Counted from the first letter of the stretch, positions 9,501-16,784 are shown. The stretch: 53,539 bases of DNA from Pseudomonadota bacterium (GCA_023386155.1 JAEWKH010000037.1:1-53539); one strand, 5' to 3'. Notes: a model not told the origin generated them from the sequence alone. Program-made: numbers and translations.

Positions 9501-12429
9501 ACTCGTCGAAGACGTGATTTTCTCCAACACGTTCTTCGCGCTGGAAGAAACCGGCCTAGGATACCCTTCGGTAAGCAGCGACAGTACCCCCGAGACAGAT
9601 GCCCTAGATGCATGGGTTCGGGTCTTCGCTGGGGTTTACCGTGTTGAAGAGAACAAGTTCTTCAATCCTGAGAACATTAAGCAGTGGCCTGACTACAGCA
9701 GCGTCAATCGCAAACGCGTCAAACGCTTCGCTGAGCAGTTATTCGGCGACAGCCATGCCGTTGCGCGCTTCGGCGAGCTAGTTGAAAAGCTGAACAAAAT
9801 CGGCCACAGGAACTGCATCATTAACGTCGGCAAGCTGTTCATCCGGGTTTCTGAACGCGGCGATCCGTTCTGGCGATGTGTCTCCTGCGAGCGAGTTCAC
9901 CTGCATCGTGGGGTAGGCCTCTGCACCAGGTGCCGGCGTCCGCTCCCAGACGCTGTGTCCGGACGGGTTGAGGAGCTTTGGGAAAGCAATTTCCTTGGCA
10001 AGCGCATCGTTCGAGGTCGCGACGACGCCGTCTCTCGCTTCGGCCTAAAATGTGAAGAACTCACAGGGCAGACCGACGACTTCGGCGAACGTCTACGTCG
10101 CTTCAAGGGCGTTCTCGTAGGCACGTCGGACAAGCCGCCAACAGAACTCCAAAAGGCAGCGTCGCAGATCGACCTCCTCTCGGTCACGACAACTATGGAA
10201 GTCGGCATTGACATCGGGTCGCTGCAGACCGTGCTCCAAGCGAACATGCCGCCCCAGCGCTTCAATTACCAACAACGTGTCGGTCGCGCCGGGCGCCGCG
10301 GTCAGGCGTTCTCGTTTGTGACAACGTTCTGCCGCGGGCGGAGCCACGACGAGTATTATTTCCGGAATCCTCGGGCGATTACAGGGGACCCGCCTCCGCC
10401 GCCTTTCCTAGCCGTAGACCACCTTCCAGTTCCGCAGAGGCTCCTTCGGAAGGTGTGGCTTAGGGCAGCGTTCGCAAAGCTGCGGGACCATTGCCAGGCT
10501 TCCGGTGAGCTATACCCGGGGGATATGTTGACCCCGCCTGATGTGCATGGCGAGTTTGTTCCTGCAGATGAGTTTTATGCCGCCGGTTCGCCGTGGCCCG
10601 CGAGACTTGAGGATGCTCTGAAGGAGACCAGGCCGGCTATGGTGAGGTTCGTCGACGCCTCGATCCTCTCGGATGAGCATCACCGGGAGCTCCTAGCCGG
10701 AGCAACGGCCCACGGGATCGTTGAAGAGATATTGGCGCTTGCGACCGACCGACCTCAAGCCCGCACGGGCCTTGCCCAATTCCTTGCCGAACGGGGCAAG
10801 CTGCCTATGTACGGAATGCCCACGCGCGTGCGCCTTCTTTACACTGGCCTCACGCCCGAAGCAGGACGGGGGGCACTACAGGATCGCGAGTTCGAGTGGT
10901 CGACCATGGACCGTGACGTAGAGCTTGCCGTATTCGAGTACGCACCAGGAGCAGTGCTTACGAAGGACAAGATGAAGCATCGTGTGATCGGCTTCACGGG
11001 AACGCTACCGGAGCCCGAGAAGCAGGGTAATCTGATTGACGTAGGCGAGCCGCTGGGGTCGTGGGTGACAGAGGATGCTTACGTCGCGCGTTGCGCCTCG
11101 TGCGGCTCCGCCTCTTACAGGCCGCAAGCGCCTGACGATGCCATCCAGTGCGACGACTGCGGTGAGGAGGTGCCCACCGAAACCTTTAACTGGTACGTTA
11201 CGCCCGCAGCGTTCCGGACGGATTTCAGGCCTGAGGGGACCGAGGTTGACGAAGTTGGGCTTATGTCAACCCGAACTGTTGCGACAGTCCTGCATGAAGG
11301 CGAGCACCAGGATTGCGGTCCCGTCCGAGTTTGGAGTGGTGCCGGCGTTACTGTTATGCACCTCAACGACGGTCCCGAAGGCGAGGACGGGACGCCGCAG
11401 CGGTTCAGTGTCGATCATCTGACCGATAGTTGGGTCCTTAGGGACTTCAAGTTTGCTAGGGCGACCCCGCTCCCGGGGCAGGCGGTCGAGCCGGCAATGT
11501 CGAAGGCCAATGAACCTACACGATGGCGCGATCCTCTGGGCCGTGATGACCCATTTGGTCTCGTCGCGCGGAAGGAGACAGATGCTCTATATCTTGAACT
11601 CAGGCAGTTTGATCCAAACCTGAGGCTTGATCTCGTCGCTAAACAAGGTGGAGCTGGTCAATCAGCAACATCCGTTCGCGCAGCGGCTATCAGTGCAACA
11701 CATCTACTCGTGCAAAAGGCCGCACTGGCTCTTGATGTGGCTCCAGATGAATTCGAAGCCCTCGAGCCCCGCCGCCGGGCAGGGCGGCCCATGCTTCAGA
11801 TTGCCGACGCCCTCATCAACGGGTCCGGCCTGTGCCGCCGCTTGGGGCAACGCTCAGGCGACGGTCGTCCCGAAATCATGCGTCTGATAGATCGGATCTT
11901 ATCGGAGGACGGCAAGGAGTCAGCGTTGGGCCAGTTCATGGCCGTTGAACACCGGGGCAATTGTCGGACAGCATGTTATCAGTGCATACAGCAGTATGGA
12001 AACCGTCGCGTCCACAACCTTTTGGATTGGCGCCTCGGCCTTTCGTACCTTAGGGCTATGGTCGAATCGGGATATGCCTGTGGCCTCGACGGACGTTTCG
12101 AGGATTATCCCGAGCTATCCGGATGGCTGGAGCGCAGCCGGGAACTCGCTGCCTCGGTTGCTGCGATGAGACCTGGCACCCTCAAGGTGGAGTCAGTCGG
12201 ACCAATGGATCTCGCATGCATCGTGCAGGGTACAGGGAAATCCGCCGTCAGGATGACAGTTGTTCATCCGCTTTGGCGCACCGGCGCCGGGACCGCGCAT
12301 CGTCTGCTCGGGACGCAAGCAGGCGCAGAGATGAGGTTCGTTGATACATTCGATCTCGAGCGGCGTCCTTTGAAGGCATTGGAGATGGCCCGCGAGCGCG
12401 ACGCCGTATCGATAGCTGAAGCTCTGTGA
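6538..12429 (+). CDS. DruE-like superfamily 2 helicase with C-terminal DUF1998/MZB module
   Basis: A 1963-residue DEAD/DEAH-type ATPase. Visible motifs: Walker A TSGTGSGKTES near residues 130-139; motif II DELH at 371-374; motif III ASSASLP near 415; motif V TTMEVGIDIGS near 1218; motif VI QRVGRAGRRGQ near 1246. Several Cys-pair zinc modules occur: CEACG, CCPRCG, CVSCERVH...CTRC, CASCG...CDDC. Near the end CRTACYQC (C1809, C1813, C1816) followed by GNRRVHNLLDW is the hallmark of DUF1998/MZB helicases. A single-chain helicase plus DUF1998 of nearly 2000 residues is typical of DruE, whereas DISARM splits these functions between DrmA and DrmB. It probably uses ATP to move on or remodel invading DNA. 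The gene overlaps the preceding one by 8 bp and is last in the operon; a hairpin follows at 12434-12460. The helicase call is firm; the Druantia call is likely but not proven. Confidence 0.9.
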   Translation: MLDPIGGFSRIRDFFVSYIESAFRISDPVTAAERRRLLLEQDVLATEPLIEPVLRYRASDLALEDLLGSDVLNPLSEEGQAAFVELALSGLFDGEAASGKLRRKSAYAPYTHQIKMLERGIRPGMPSIVTSGTGSGKTESFMLPILASLANEAVNWPAPSEDYLANFWWRNGKQFNARRRQRAGERRPAALRALILYPMNALVADQMVRLRKALDSDEARETMDGRFAGNRIFFGNYTGETPVTGHLRHPRLGDEEIEKKRRARRISKLRQAMRRFDEDQKAARDHDARMRLEAAEEGRKPPEPTSFIFPSLDGGEMVSRWDMQDAPPDILVTNASMLGAMLSREVEDPIFQKTRDWLASDPDAYFYLVFDELHLVRGSAGTEVSFLVKSLLVRLGLDQPEHRHKLRILASSASLPMDGEKGEQSRRYLRDLFAPFGTFASSRSEGEFDTQFWDSCVVAGDPELPLALTGKLPPEPFTSLLRAIGGPDQLIAEFPTTAESEEALRRVGRIFGLSDSDIGTLAGKIAGSAAAALAAACAAERSVRATPVSAIADSVFGVKDPDAVRGLMLARAIPDSGAWNSKAPAGTASFRVHTFIRNVEGLFGAPVPGDRQKVRFTDLTIVRGVSHGRPREGKTEGPRLFEMLYCEACGDMFLGGQRGQPAETSEEFELLPSAADLERAPDRGAPELYDKMTFNQFAVFWPAEGEAASCENSWDRWDEATLDTLTGVVSTRETGHRPNLLRGKIYYQLPGANKDPMKRTAQPFCCPRCGTDYATRPATMRRSPIRAFRTGFTKASQLVATELFELLHAIGSEAKSIIFSDSRQDAANQALEIERLHLRDLRREIFVTAAIKLLDEARERQVSPEEKKRITKELMEKDDFEGLQRLMSEWQKADDKDIINIVTRKVRIDRLLQFREGESGSENPISYVASEYVRLGIHPFDELGRKRVGDGPWHEAFVIEDGKVRYAPHLSAVDRARLGSSILEAQSELVEDVIFSNTFFALEETGLGYPSVSSDSTPETDALDAWVRVFAGVYRVEENKFFNPENIKQWPDYSSVNRKRVKRFAEQLFGDSHAVARFGELVEKLNKIGHRNCIINVGKLFIRVSERGDPFWRCVSCERVHLHRGVGLCTRCRRPLPDAVSGRVEELWESNFLGKRIVRGRDDAVSRFGLKCEELTGQTDDFGERLRRFKGVLVGTSDKPPTELQKAASQIDLLSVTTTMEVGIDIGSLQTVLQANMPPQRFNYQQRVGRAGRRGQAFSFVTTFCRGRSHDEYYFRNPRAITGDPPPPPFLAVDHLPVPQRLLRKVWLRAAFAKLRDHCQASGELYPGDMLTPPDVHGEFVPADEFYAAGSPWPARLEDALKETRPAMVRFVDASILSDEHHRELLAGATAHGIVEEILALATDRPQARTGLAQFLAERGKLPMYGMPTRVRLLYTGLTPEAGRGALQDREFEWSTMDRDVELAVFEYAPGAVLTKDKMKHRVIGFTGTLPEPEKQGNLIDVGEPLGSWVTEDAYVARCASCGSASYRPQAPDDAIQCDDCGEEVPTETFNWYVTPAAFRTDFRPEGTEVDEVGLMSTRTVATVLHEGEHQDCGPVRVWSGAGVTVMHLNDGPEGEDGTPQRFSVDHLTDSWVLRDFKFARATPLPGQAVEPAMSKANEPTRWRDPLGRDDPFGLVARKETDALYLELRQFDPNLRLDLVAKQGGAGQSATSVRAAAISATHLLVQKAALALDVAPDEFEALEPRRRAGRPMLQIADALINGSGLCRRLGQRSGDGRPEIMRLIDRILSEDGKESALGQFMAVEHRGNCRTACYQCIQQYGNRRVHNLLDWRLGLSYLRAMVESGYACGLDGRFEDYPELSGWLERSRELAASVAAMRPGTLKVESVGPMDLACIVQGTGKSAVRMTVVHPLWRTGAGTAHRLLGTQAGAEMRFVDTFDLERRPLKALEMARERDAVSIAEAL

Positions 12430-12433
12430 TCCT

Positions 12434-12460
12434 TTGGTGCAGGGGAGGTCTCTGCACCAA
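12434..12460 (+). terminator. Hairpin after the helicase operon
   Basis: A perfect 9-bp inverted repeat (TTGGTGCAG and CTGCACCAA, 9-nt loop) starts 5 bp after the helicase stop codon. There is no T-tract behind it, so it may be a weak or Rho-assisted terminator or an mRNA 3'-end stabiliser. A partial second copy of the arm (TGGTGC...GCACC) follows within 20 bp. Confidence 0.45.
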
Positions 12461-12591
12461 TGGTGCTTGCACCGAGTACCACGATGTATTCAGACTTGAC
12501 TTGACTGGGCGACCAAAGGCCCGGAGCAAGAAGGTGCGAATGACATATGGATAGGAATCGATTTCGATAGCGCGGAGGGAGAGGAAGCCGT

Positions 12592-13080
12592 ATGCCCCAC
12601 ACCCGCAGGCGAACAAACAAGCGTGGAAAAGGACTGATTCAATCAGGCAAATCAAACGTGTTCTATGTCGTTGATATTGTCGGTTGGAGTTGGAGCGCTG
12701 CGTTTGGCTTGTGGGAGGTGCCAGGTACTGCGGGAAAGTCTTATCACGACCTCCGCCACCTTAAAGTTGACGGGCGCTTTATTCAGCCTGCCCAATTTTT
12801 CGGAGTCGAGGCAAATTTCACATTTGTACCTGACGAACGTCTCAACCGCGAGAACCGAGGCGAGGCTCAGCCTCGTAGCATTGGTCGCCTACGTCTTAGT
12901 GAGCCAGTTAGGGCATTGGTATCGATACCTAGCGATGTCGTCCCGTGCCTCTTGACGATGCTGTGCGCCGAACAGTTTAAGTACCTTGTGTTGAGTGGTG
13001 CGCCAGCCCGCAATCGGCAATCAGACCTCCTCTTCTTTTCATTCGAAACGAAGTTCGACATTGAGAGTGTGCCACAGTGA
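12592..13080 (+). CDS. Unknown 162-residue protein
   Basis: A small protein with a good ribosome binding site (AGGAAG, 5 bp before ATG 12592). The first ~15 residues are strongly basic (HTRRRTNKRGKG). The rest is mixed alpha/beta with aromatic-rich segments (VGWSWSAAFGLWEV near residue 30, DLLFFSFETKF near the end). I recognise no family. It lies 160 bp downstream of the helicase operon on the same strand, so it may be an accessory defence gene or independent cargo. Two back-to-back hairpins follow its stop. The basic start could bind nucleic acid, but that is only suggestive. Confidence 0.6.
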   Translation: MPHTRRRTNKRGKGLIQSGKSNVFYVVDIVGWSWSAAFGLWEVPGTAGKSYHDLRHLKVDGRFIQPAQFFGVEANFTFVPDERLNRENRGEAQPRSIGRLRLSEPVRALVSIPSDVVPCLLTMLCAEQFKYLVLSGAPARNRQSDLLFFSFETKFDIESVPQ

Positions 13081-13096
13081 CCTATTGGAAAGTTCC

Positions 13097-13132
13097 AGCG
13101 CTAGCGTAGCGCTGCCGCGCGGTCAGGACCGC
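13097..13132. terminator. Two adjacent hairpins between converging genes
   Basis: AGCGCTA-GCG-TAGCGCT (13097-13113) and GCGGTC-AG-GACCGC (13119-13132) are perfect stems sitting between a rightward gene ending at 13080 and a leftward gene ending at 13253 or 13163. They fit a bidirectional transcription end, although neither has a T-tract. Confidence 0.4.
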
Positions 13133-13252
13133 ACAGTGTGAGAGCGCGCTACAGGTTCGAAACTAGCCGCTTCGGCGGGCCAGGTCTTCGATCTGCTTGT
13201 CGAAGCTTCCCTCGGGCTGCGGCGCCTGCTGCCGGCGCCGTTCCTTGTACCC

Positions 13253-13576
13253 TCACCTGCTTCTTCGGCCGGGGGCCTTCCCTGGTGGCTGGGGCGGTCC
13301 CGGCGGCGGCATGTTCACCGCGATCCTGAAGCTGCACTCGTCGAAAAAGTCATCGTCGAGCTCCGGCGCCGGTGGCGCCGGCCTGTGCCTCGCAGCCGTC
13401 AGGGCCGCGAGCACGTGCTCGGCGTTCGCCCAGGCCTCCGTCAGCCCGTCGTCGCCGTGCATCGTGCGCTCGTGAAACGTCGCGATCGGCAGGGTCTGCC
13501 CGCACGGCGTCGTGACGACCAGGTTCGGCCGCCTGTCGGGGCCGGATGTGAGCGCGTAGCGTCCTTGTGTCCGCAT
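13253..13576 (-). CDS. Unknown small protein, last gene of leftward GC-rich operon
   Basis: A 107-residue protein. ATG 13576 is preferred over ATG 13591 because GGAGGG lies 8 bp upstream of it. The N-terminal half looks globular (a short beta-hairpin region around NLVVTTPCGQTLPIATFHERT, then a helix EAWANAEHVLAALTAARH); the C-terminus is Pro-rich. After the TGA at 13253-13255 the same frame stays open for 29 codons (ending at 13163), encoding a plausible hydrophilic helix (PEGSFDKQIEDLARRSG). That suggests either a recent nonsense change or translational readthrough. No family is recognised. It follows the 103-residue gene by about 15 bp. Confidence 0.6.
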   Translation of the reverse strand: MRTQGRYALTSGPDRRPNLVVTTPCGQTLPIATFHERTMHGDDGLTEAWANAEHVLAALTAARHRPAPPAPELDDDFFDECSFRIAVNMPPPGPPQPPGKAPGRRSR

Positions 13577-13590
13577 GAGCGTGCCCTCCA

Positions 13591-13902
13591 TCAGCCGCGC
13601 AGCGAGGCCTCGGCGGCCTTGATCTGGTAGAGGGCGCGGTCGACGACGACCTCGATGCCGTGCGTGAGCTGCCACTGCAGCAGCGCCACGCCGATCTCGG
13701 CGGACTGGTGTCCTTCCAGGACCTCGTCGAGGTCGATGTCGTCGAGCGACAGGAGGCAGTCGACCTCGATCTCGCGACCGCCGACGGCGACGCGCTGCGT
13801 GTGCTGGGCCCGGACGTAGTCGTCGGTCGGGAAGAAGCCGATCGCGAAGACGACCTCCGCGGCGACCTGCTCCCTGATGACGTCCCTCGTTGCCTGTGCC
13901 AT
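13591..13902 (-). CDS. Unknown 103-residue protein
   Basis: Starts at ATG 13902, just after a purine-rich AGAGAAAGAG leader. The predicted fold is a mix of helices and strands, with an acidic middle (LLSLDDIDLDEVLEGH) and a helical C-terminus (LLQWQLTHGIEVVVDRALYQIKAAEASLRG). There is no signal peptide, membrane segment or known motif. Its stop overlaps an ATG of the next gene, typical of a co-translated operon. The longer open frame upstream of 13902 is Pro/Arg/Gly-rich and is not believed to be coding. The operon diverges from an excisionase/integrase unit, so this is probably mobile-element cargo. Confidence 0.6.
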   Translation of the reverse strand: MAQATRDVIREQVAAEVVFAIGFFPTDDYVRAQHTQRVAVGGREIEVDCLLSLDDIDLDEVLEGHQSAEIGVALLQWQLTHGIEVVVDRALYQIKAAEASLRG

Positions 13903-13977
13903 GTGATGATCTCTTTCTCTTCGCAGGGGCTGTGCGGGCCCCCGTCCGGACCCTGGCGCCCAGGTCCCGGAGAGGGG

Positions 13978-13995
13978 CCGGGGCCGAAGCCCCGG
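13978..13995 (-). promoter_or_regulatory. GC-rich intercistronic hairpin
   Basis: CCGGGGC-TTCG-GCCCCGG on the minus strand is a perfect 7-bp stem with a stable UUCG tetraloop. It lies in the 107-bp gap between the 279- and 103-residue genes of the leftward operon. With no T-tract it is better read as an mRNA processing or stability element than as a terminator. Confidence 0.4.
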
Positions 13996-14009
13996 GCAGC
14001 CAGGAGGCG

Positions 14010-14849
14010 TCACCCTACGAGGAAGCCCGTCAGCCGCTGGCGGGCGGCCTTGTAGCGGTCGTAGACCGCCTGCTCCGCATGCGTCCAAGTCCCGTCGGGC
14101 AGCCCGCGCGCCTTGGCGGCCCAGGCGTTGTTGTCCTCGACGTAGGCCTGGTAGCGCGCCGCAAGCTGGCGCCAGTCGCCCGTGCGGTTCCTGATCCAGA
14201 ACTTCGCGCCTGTGGCGTCCCGGGCGAGTGCCTCGAACCACTCGTCGCCGCGGGCGAGCGCGGTCATCCGGCCGCGGATCGCGGCCGCCCACTCCTTCTG
14301 CTTTGCCGATCCCGTGAGACCGGCCTGGGAGATGCGGAGGTCCGTGCGTGCTGTCGTCATGAGCGTTCTGTCTCCGTTTGTATCCGGCGGGATGCCGGTG
14401 GCCGCCTGCGCGGCGGCTGCCTCATCAGGGCCAGCCTCCGCACCTAAGAGGGCGCCGACGGATGGGCGGCGGGTGGCGACCGCCATTGCGAGGTCGTGCG
14501 TGCGGAGGTGCGCCTCGACCGTCTCGGCCCACTCGGGGGCCGTCGTGGCGAGCAGGCGCTCGCGGGCGGTGTTGGCGAAGATCCCGTCCAGGATGCTCTC
14601 CGGCGAGATGTACAGGTCGCAGGCCGGCTCGATGTCCCGGCGGTCGCTGTCCGACAGCATCGCCGTGTTCGAGACGAGCTCGGTCCGGAGGAGGCCCCAG
14701 CTGCGGTAGACGGCCTCGAGGGCGTCGAAGGCGGCCCGGCCGAACGGCTCGGCGGCGCTGACCGCCGGGAGCAGGACCTTGAAGGCCGCGAAGGCCTCCT
14801 CGGCGCTTTCGATGTGGACCGGCTGCGGGGTGTCGCTGGCTGTGTTCAT
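14010..14849 (-). CDS. Unknown protein with LTGSxKQxxWA...FWIxNR module
   Basis: A 279-residue mostly helical protein heading a leftward three-gene operon. The first ~125 residues are an all-helical acidic region; an Ala/Gly-rich linker follows around residues 130-165. The C-terminal part contains LTGSAKQKEWAAAIRGRM and, about 35 residues later, AKFWIRNR. That pair of motifs is one I recall from uncharacterised proteins on phages and plasmids, but no function is attached to it. ATG 14849 was taken as the start because the sequence upstream turns to non-coding promoter-like DNA. It diverges from the excisionase-like gene at 15232. Confidence 0.65.
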   Translation of the reverse strand: MNTASDTPQPVHIESAEEAFAAFKVLLPAVSAAEPFGRAAFDALEAVYRSWGLLRTELVSNTAMLSDSDRRDIEPACDLYISPESILDGIFANTARERLLATTAPEWAETVEAHLRTHDLAMAVATRRPSVGALLGAEAGPDEAAAAQAATGIPPDTNGDRTLMTTARTDLRISQAGLTGSAKQKEWAAAIRGRMTALARGDEWFEALARDATGAKFWIRNRTGDWRQLAARYQAYVEDNNAWAAKARGLPDGTWTHAEQAVYDRYKAARQRLTGFLVG

Positions 14850-15231
14850 GTGATCCTTCCACTCTCTTTCTGCGGCAGGTAGTGGTGACGTGATTCCCGG
14901 GTGATAAGGCCACTACCGTCCGGTGCAGAAACAAGGATGATGCAAGAATTCCAGGGCCACAAGCCCCCCTCCGGACGGGTGATGACCCCAAGGTTAAGAG
15001 TTCATGCAAGTTTCGAAGGATCTATCCAGGCCTCGCCTGGAATCTTCGTCCCAGCGGCGGGAAGAAAGATATTTTCGGTGCAGCGTAGATACTTGCGCTC
15101 TCCGTGTCGGGTATTTCCGACATGGGGCCCGGCGTCGGAAATACCCGACACGGGATCTTTCTTTACGAAATCTTAAGCATCTGCTTCCGATACCCTTGCG
15201 GGACGCCGCCGTGCCTCATACGCTACGCGGC
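14850..15231. promoter_or_regulatory. Divergent control region between unknown operon and xis/int unit
   Basis: About 380 bp without a convincing gene. It contains GGTAGTGG (14878-14885) and its inverted copy CCACTACC (14910-14917) close to the start of the leftward operon, and the nested palindrome described at 15102-15153 on the integrase side. The base composition is lower in GC than the flanking genes. Promoters for both directions are expected here, but no clear -35/-10 pair could be assigned. Confidence 0.45.
15102..15153. repeat. Perfect 20-bp inverted repeat with nested palindromes
   Basis: The left arm (15102-15121) and right arm (15134-15153) are exact reverse complements, separated by 12 bp containing GGGCCC. 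Each arm is itself an imperfect palindrome, TGTCGG-GTATTT-CCGACA on the left and GTCGG-AAATAC-CCGAC on the right. The structure can be read as two dimer-binding operators in opposite orientation, or as one very stable cruciform/hairpin. It lies 78 bp before the excisionase-like gene, where an Xis or repressor binding site would be expected. Confidence 0.75.
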
Positions 15232-15606
15232 ATGAAGTACGAGATCATAGTCGATGCCGAGCCTGTGTTCCTGGAGCCGCCCCACGAGGACGTGCCGCTG
15301 ACGCTGGAGGACGCGTGCCTCCTCCCGGAATTCGGGCTGCAGGTCACGCCCGCCGCGCTGCGGGAGGCGATCGGCCGAGGCGACCTGGAGTACGAGGCGC
15401 GGGGCAGGCTCATGTTCGTCTCGCGACGGCTGATCAAGGAGTGGAGGGACAGGTGCCGAGGAAAAAGGGTGCGAGACTCTGGCTCAAGCCGGCCGAGTAC
15501 GAGGGCGGAAAGGTCCGCAAGAGAGCCGTCTGGTGCATCGTCGACGGCCGGACAGTCGTCGCTCGCTTTCCTGAAGAGTGTCACGCAGAAGCTGAGAAGA
15601 CCCTAG
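15232..15606 (+). CDS. Excisionase-like helix-turn-helix protein
   Basis: A 124-residue protein from ATG 15232. Residues ~20-75 (LTLEDACLLPEFGLQVTPAALREAIGRG...GRLMFVSRRLIKEW) resemble the winged helix-turn-helix of excisionase/MerR-like proteins. The last ~50 residues are Ser/Arg-rich and encoded in DNA that overlaps the integrase gene in another frame (154 bp overlap). The same arrangement, small HTH gene overlapping the start of a tyrosine recombinase, recurs in the prophage at 20814-21194. It probably bends DNA at the attachment site to favour excision. The weak ribosome binding site makes the start less certain. Confidence 0.65.
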   Translation: MKYEIIVDAEPVFLEPPHEDVPLTLEDACLLPEFGLQVTPAALREAIGRGDLEYEARGRLMFVSRRLIKEWRDRCRGKRVRDSGSSRPSTRAERSAREPSGASSTAGQSSLAFLKSVTQKLRRP

Positions 15607-16667
15607 GGCAGTACCTCGCCTCGAAGCACTCGCCGTCCCACCGGCGCGACCAGGAGCTGCACGAGGTCTTCGTGACCGACGTGCTGGCGATATATGCGGA
15701 GGAGGTCGTGACCGGGCTCCTGCGGCCGGAGAAGTACGCCGCGCGCCTGGAGCAGCTCGCCGATTGGTGGGAGGGCAAGACCTTGGCCGACGTCACCGGC
15801 AGGACCTGCCGCGAGTACGTGAAGTGGAGGACCTCGCAGGCCTGGAAGAGCGCGAAGCCCTCGCAGACGGGGAACAAGCCGAGGATGGTGACGCCTGCGG
15901 GCGTGAGGCGCGAGCTCGAGGACATGCGGGCCGCGATCAACCACCACAGGAAAGAGGGCTACACGCGGTCCCTGGTCGAGGTCTGGATGCCGCCGAAATC
16001 GGCGCCCAGGGAAAGGTACCTCGAGAGGTGGGAAGCGGCTCGCCTAGTCCGGTACTGCTACCGGCAGCGCGACGTGCAGGTGATTCCTCGCGGCAAGCGG
16101 AAGGGACAGGCGGTCGTGACGGCGAAGCAATCCCAACAGCACATCGCGAGATTCATCCTGATCGGGCTCTACACCGGGACGCGCGCGGGCAGCATCGCCG
16201 CCGCCGGCTTCGAGAAGCGCGAGGGCGTCGCGTGGATCGATCTCGAGAAAGGGGTCTTCTACCGCAGGCCAGTGGGAAAGAGAGAGACGAAGAAGCGCCA
16301 GCCGCCCGTCCGCCTGCCGCGCGGGCTGCTGCAGCACCTGCGCCGGTGGAAGCGGTTGGGAATATCGCGCGACTACGTGGTGGAGTGGCGCGGGAAGCCG
16401 GTGCAGGAGGTCTCGAAGGGCTTCCGGTCAGCCTGCCGGGCGGTCGGGCTGCCCGACACCGTGACGCCTCACACCCTCCGGCACACGGCGGCGACGTGGC
16501 TCATGCAGCGCGGCGCGGACCTCTGGGACGCTGCGGGCTACCTGGGCATGTCGGTCAAAATCCTCGAGGAGGTCTACGGCCACCACCGCCCGGACTTCCA
16601 AGAGGATGTCGCCTCAAGGATCCGGGGCGACGGCAAGAAGGACAGGAAGAAGGACGAGGCGGCTTGA
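15453..16667 (+). CDS. Tyrosine recombinase/integrase of the left element
   Basis: A 404-residue phage-type integrase. The GTG start at 15453 follows GGAGGG by a few bases; the frame runs on upstream but overlaps the xis gene and reads as low-complexity sequence. The N-terminal half carries the core-binding domain. The catalytic domain shows R244 (GLYTGTRAG), H340-x-x-R343 (HTLRH) and the nucleophile Y375 (VYGHH). It is clearly homologous to the second integrase at 19783-20985 (shared ARLWL, RFILIGLYTGTRAG and TPHTLRHTAATWLMQ segments), but more GC-rich and with many AGG arginine codons. It would integrate or excise the left element; its attachment site could not be identified. Confidence 0.92.
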   Translation: MPRKKGARLWLKPAEYEGGKVRKRAVWCIVDGRTVVARFPEECHAEAEKTLGQYLASKHSPSHRRDQELHEVFVTDVLAIYAEEVVTGLLRPEKYAARLEQLADWWEGKTLADVTGRTCREYVKWRTSQAWKSAKPSQTGNKPRMVTPAGVRRELEDMRAAINHHRKEGYTRSLVEVWMPPKSAPRERYLERWEAARLVRYCYRQRDVQVIPRGKRKGQAVVTAKQSQQHIARFILIGLYTGTRAGSIAAAGFEKREGVAWIDLEKGVFYRRPVGKRETKKRQPPVRLPRGLLQHLRRWKRLGISRDYVVEWRGKPVQEVSKGFRSACRAVGLPDTVTPHTLRHTAATWLMQRGADLWDAAGYLGMSVKILEEVYGHHRPDFQEDVASRIRGDGKKDRKKDEAA

Positions 16668-16689
16668 TTGAAACCATAAGGGACTTGGT

Positions 16690-16728
16690 GGGCGACGACC
16701 GATGTAGGTAATTCATCGGTCGTCGCCC
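16690..16728. terminator. 15-bp perfect hairpin after integrase
   Basis: GGGCGACGACCGATG and its exact inverse CATCGGTCGTCGCCC flank a 9-nt loop, 22 bp after the integrase stop. It lies between this gene and the convergent darG-type gene. No T-tract follows on either side, so it is a stable hairpin that could end transcription from both directions or be part of the element boundary. Confidence 0.55.
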
Positions 16729-16784
16729 TCGCGGCTGGGCTCCACCTCACGGGCTGACGAGACCAGAATCTTCCTTCGAAACTT

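Noticed and set aside
13150..13180. tRNA-like fragment (CAGGTTCGAA) as attachment site of the left element
   Set aside because: Only a T-arm-like decamer is present, with no acceptor stem or second copy; chance is more likely.
13903..14292. N-terminal extension of the 103-residue gene
   Set aside because: Composition becomes Arg/Gly/Pro-rich, it overlaps the 279-residue gene, and a better start exists at 13902.
15764..16711. 315-codon frame in another phase over the left integrase
   Set aside because: Arg/Gly/Ala/Pro-rich shadow of a GC-rich gene; the integrase frame holds all catalytic residues.
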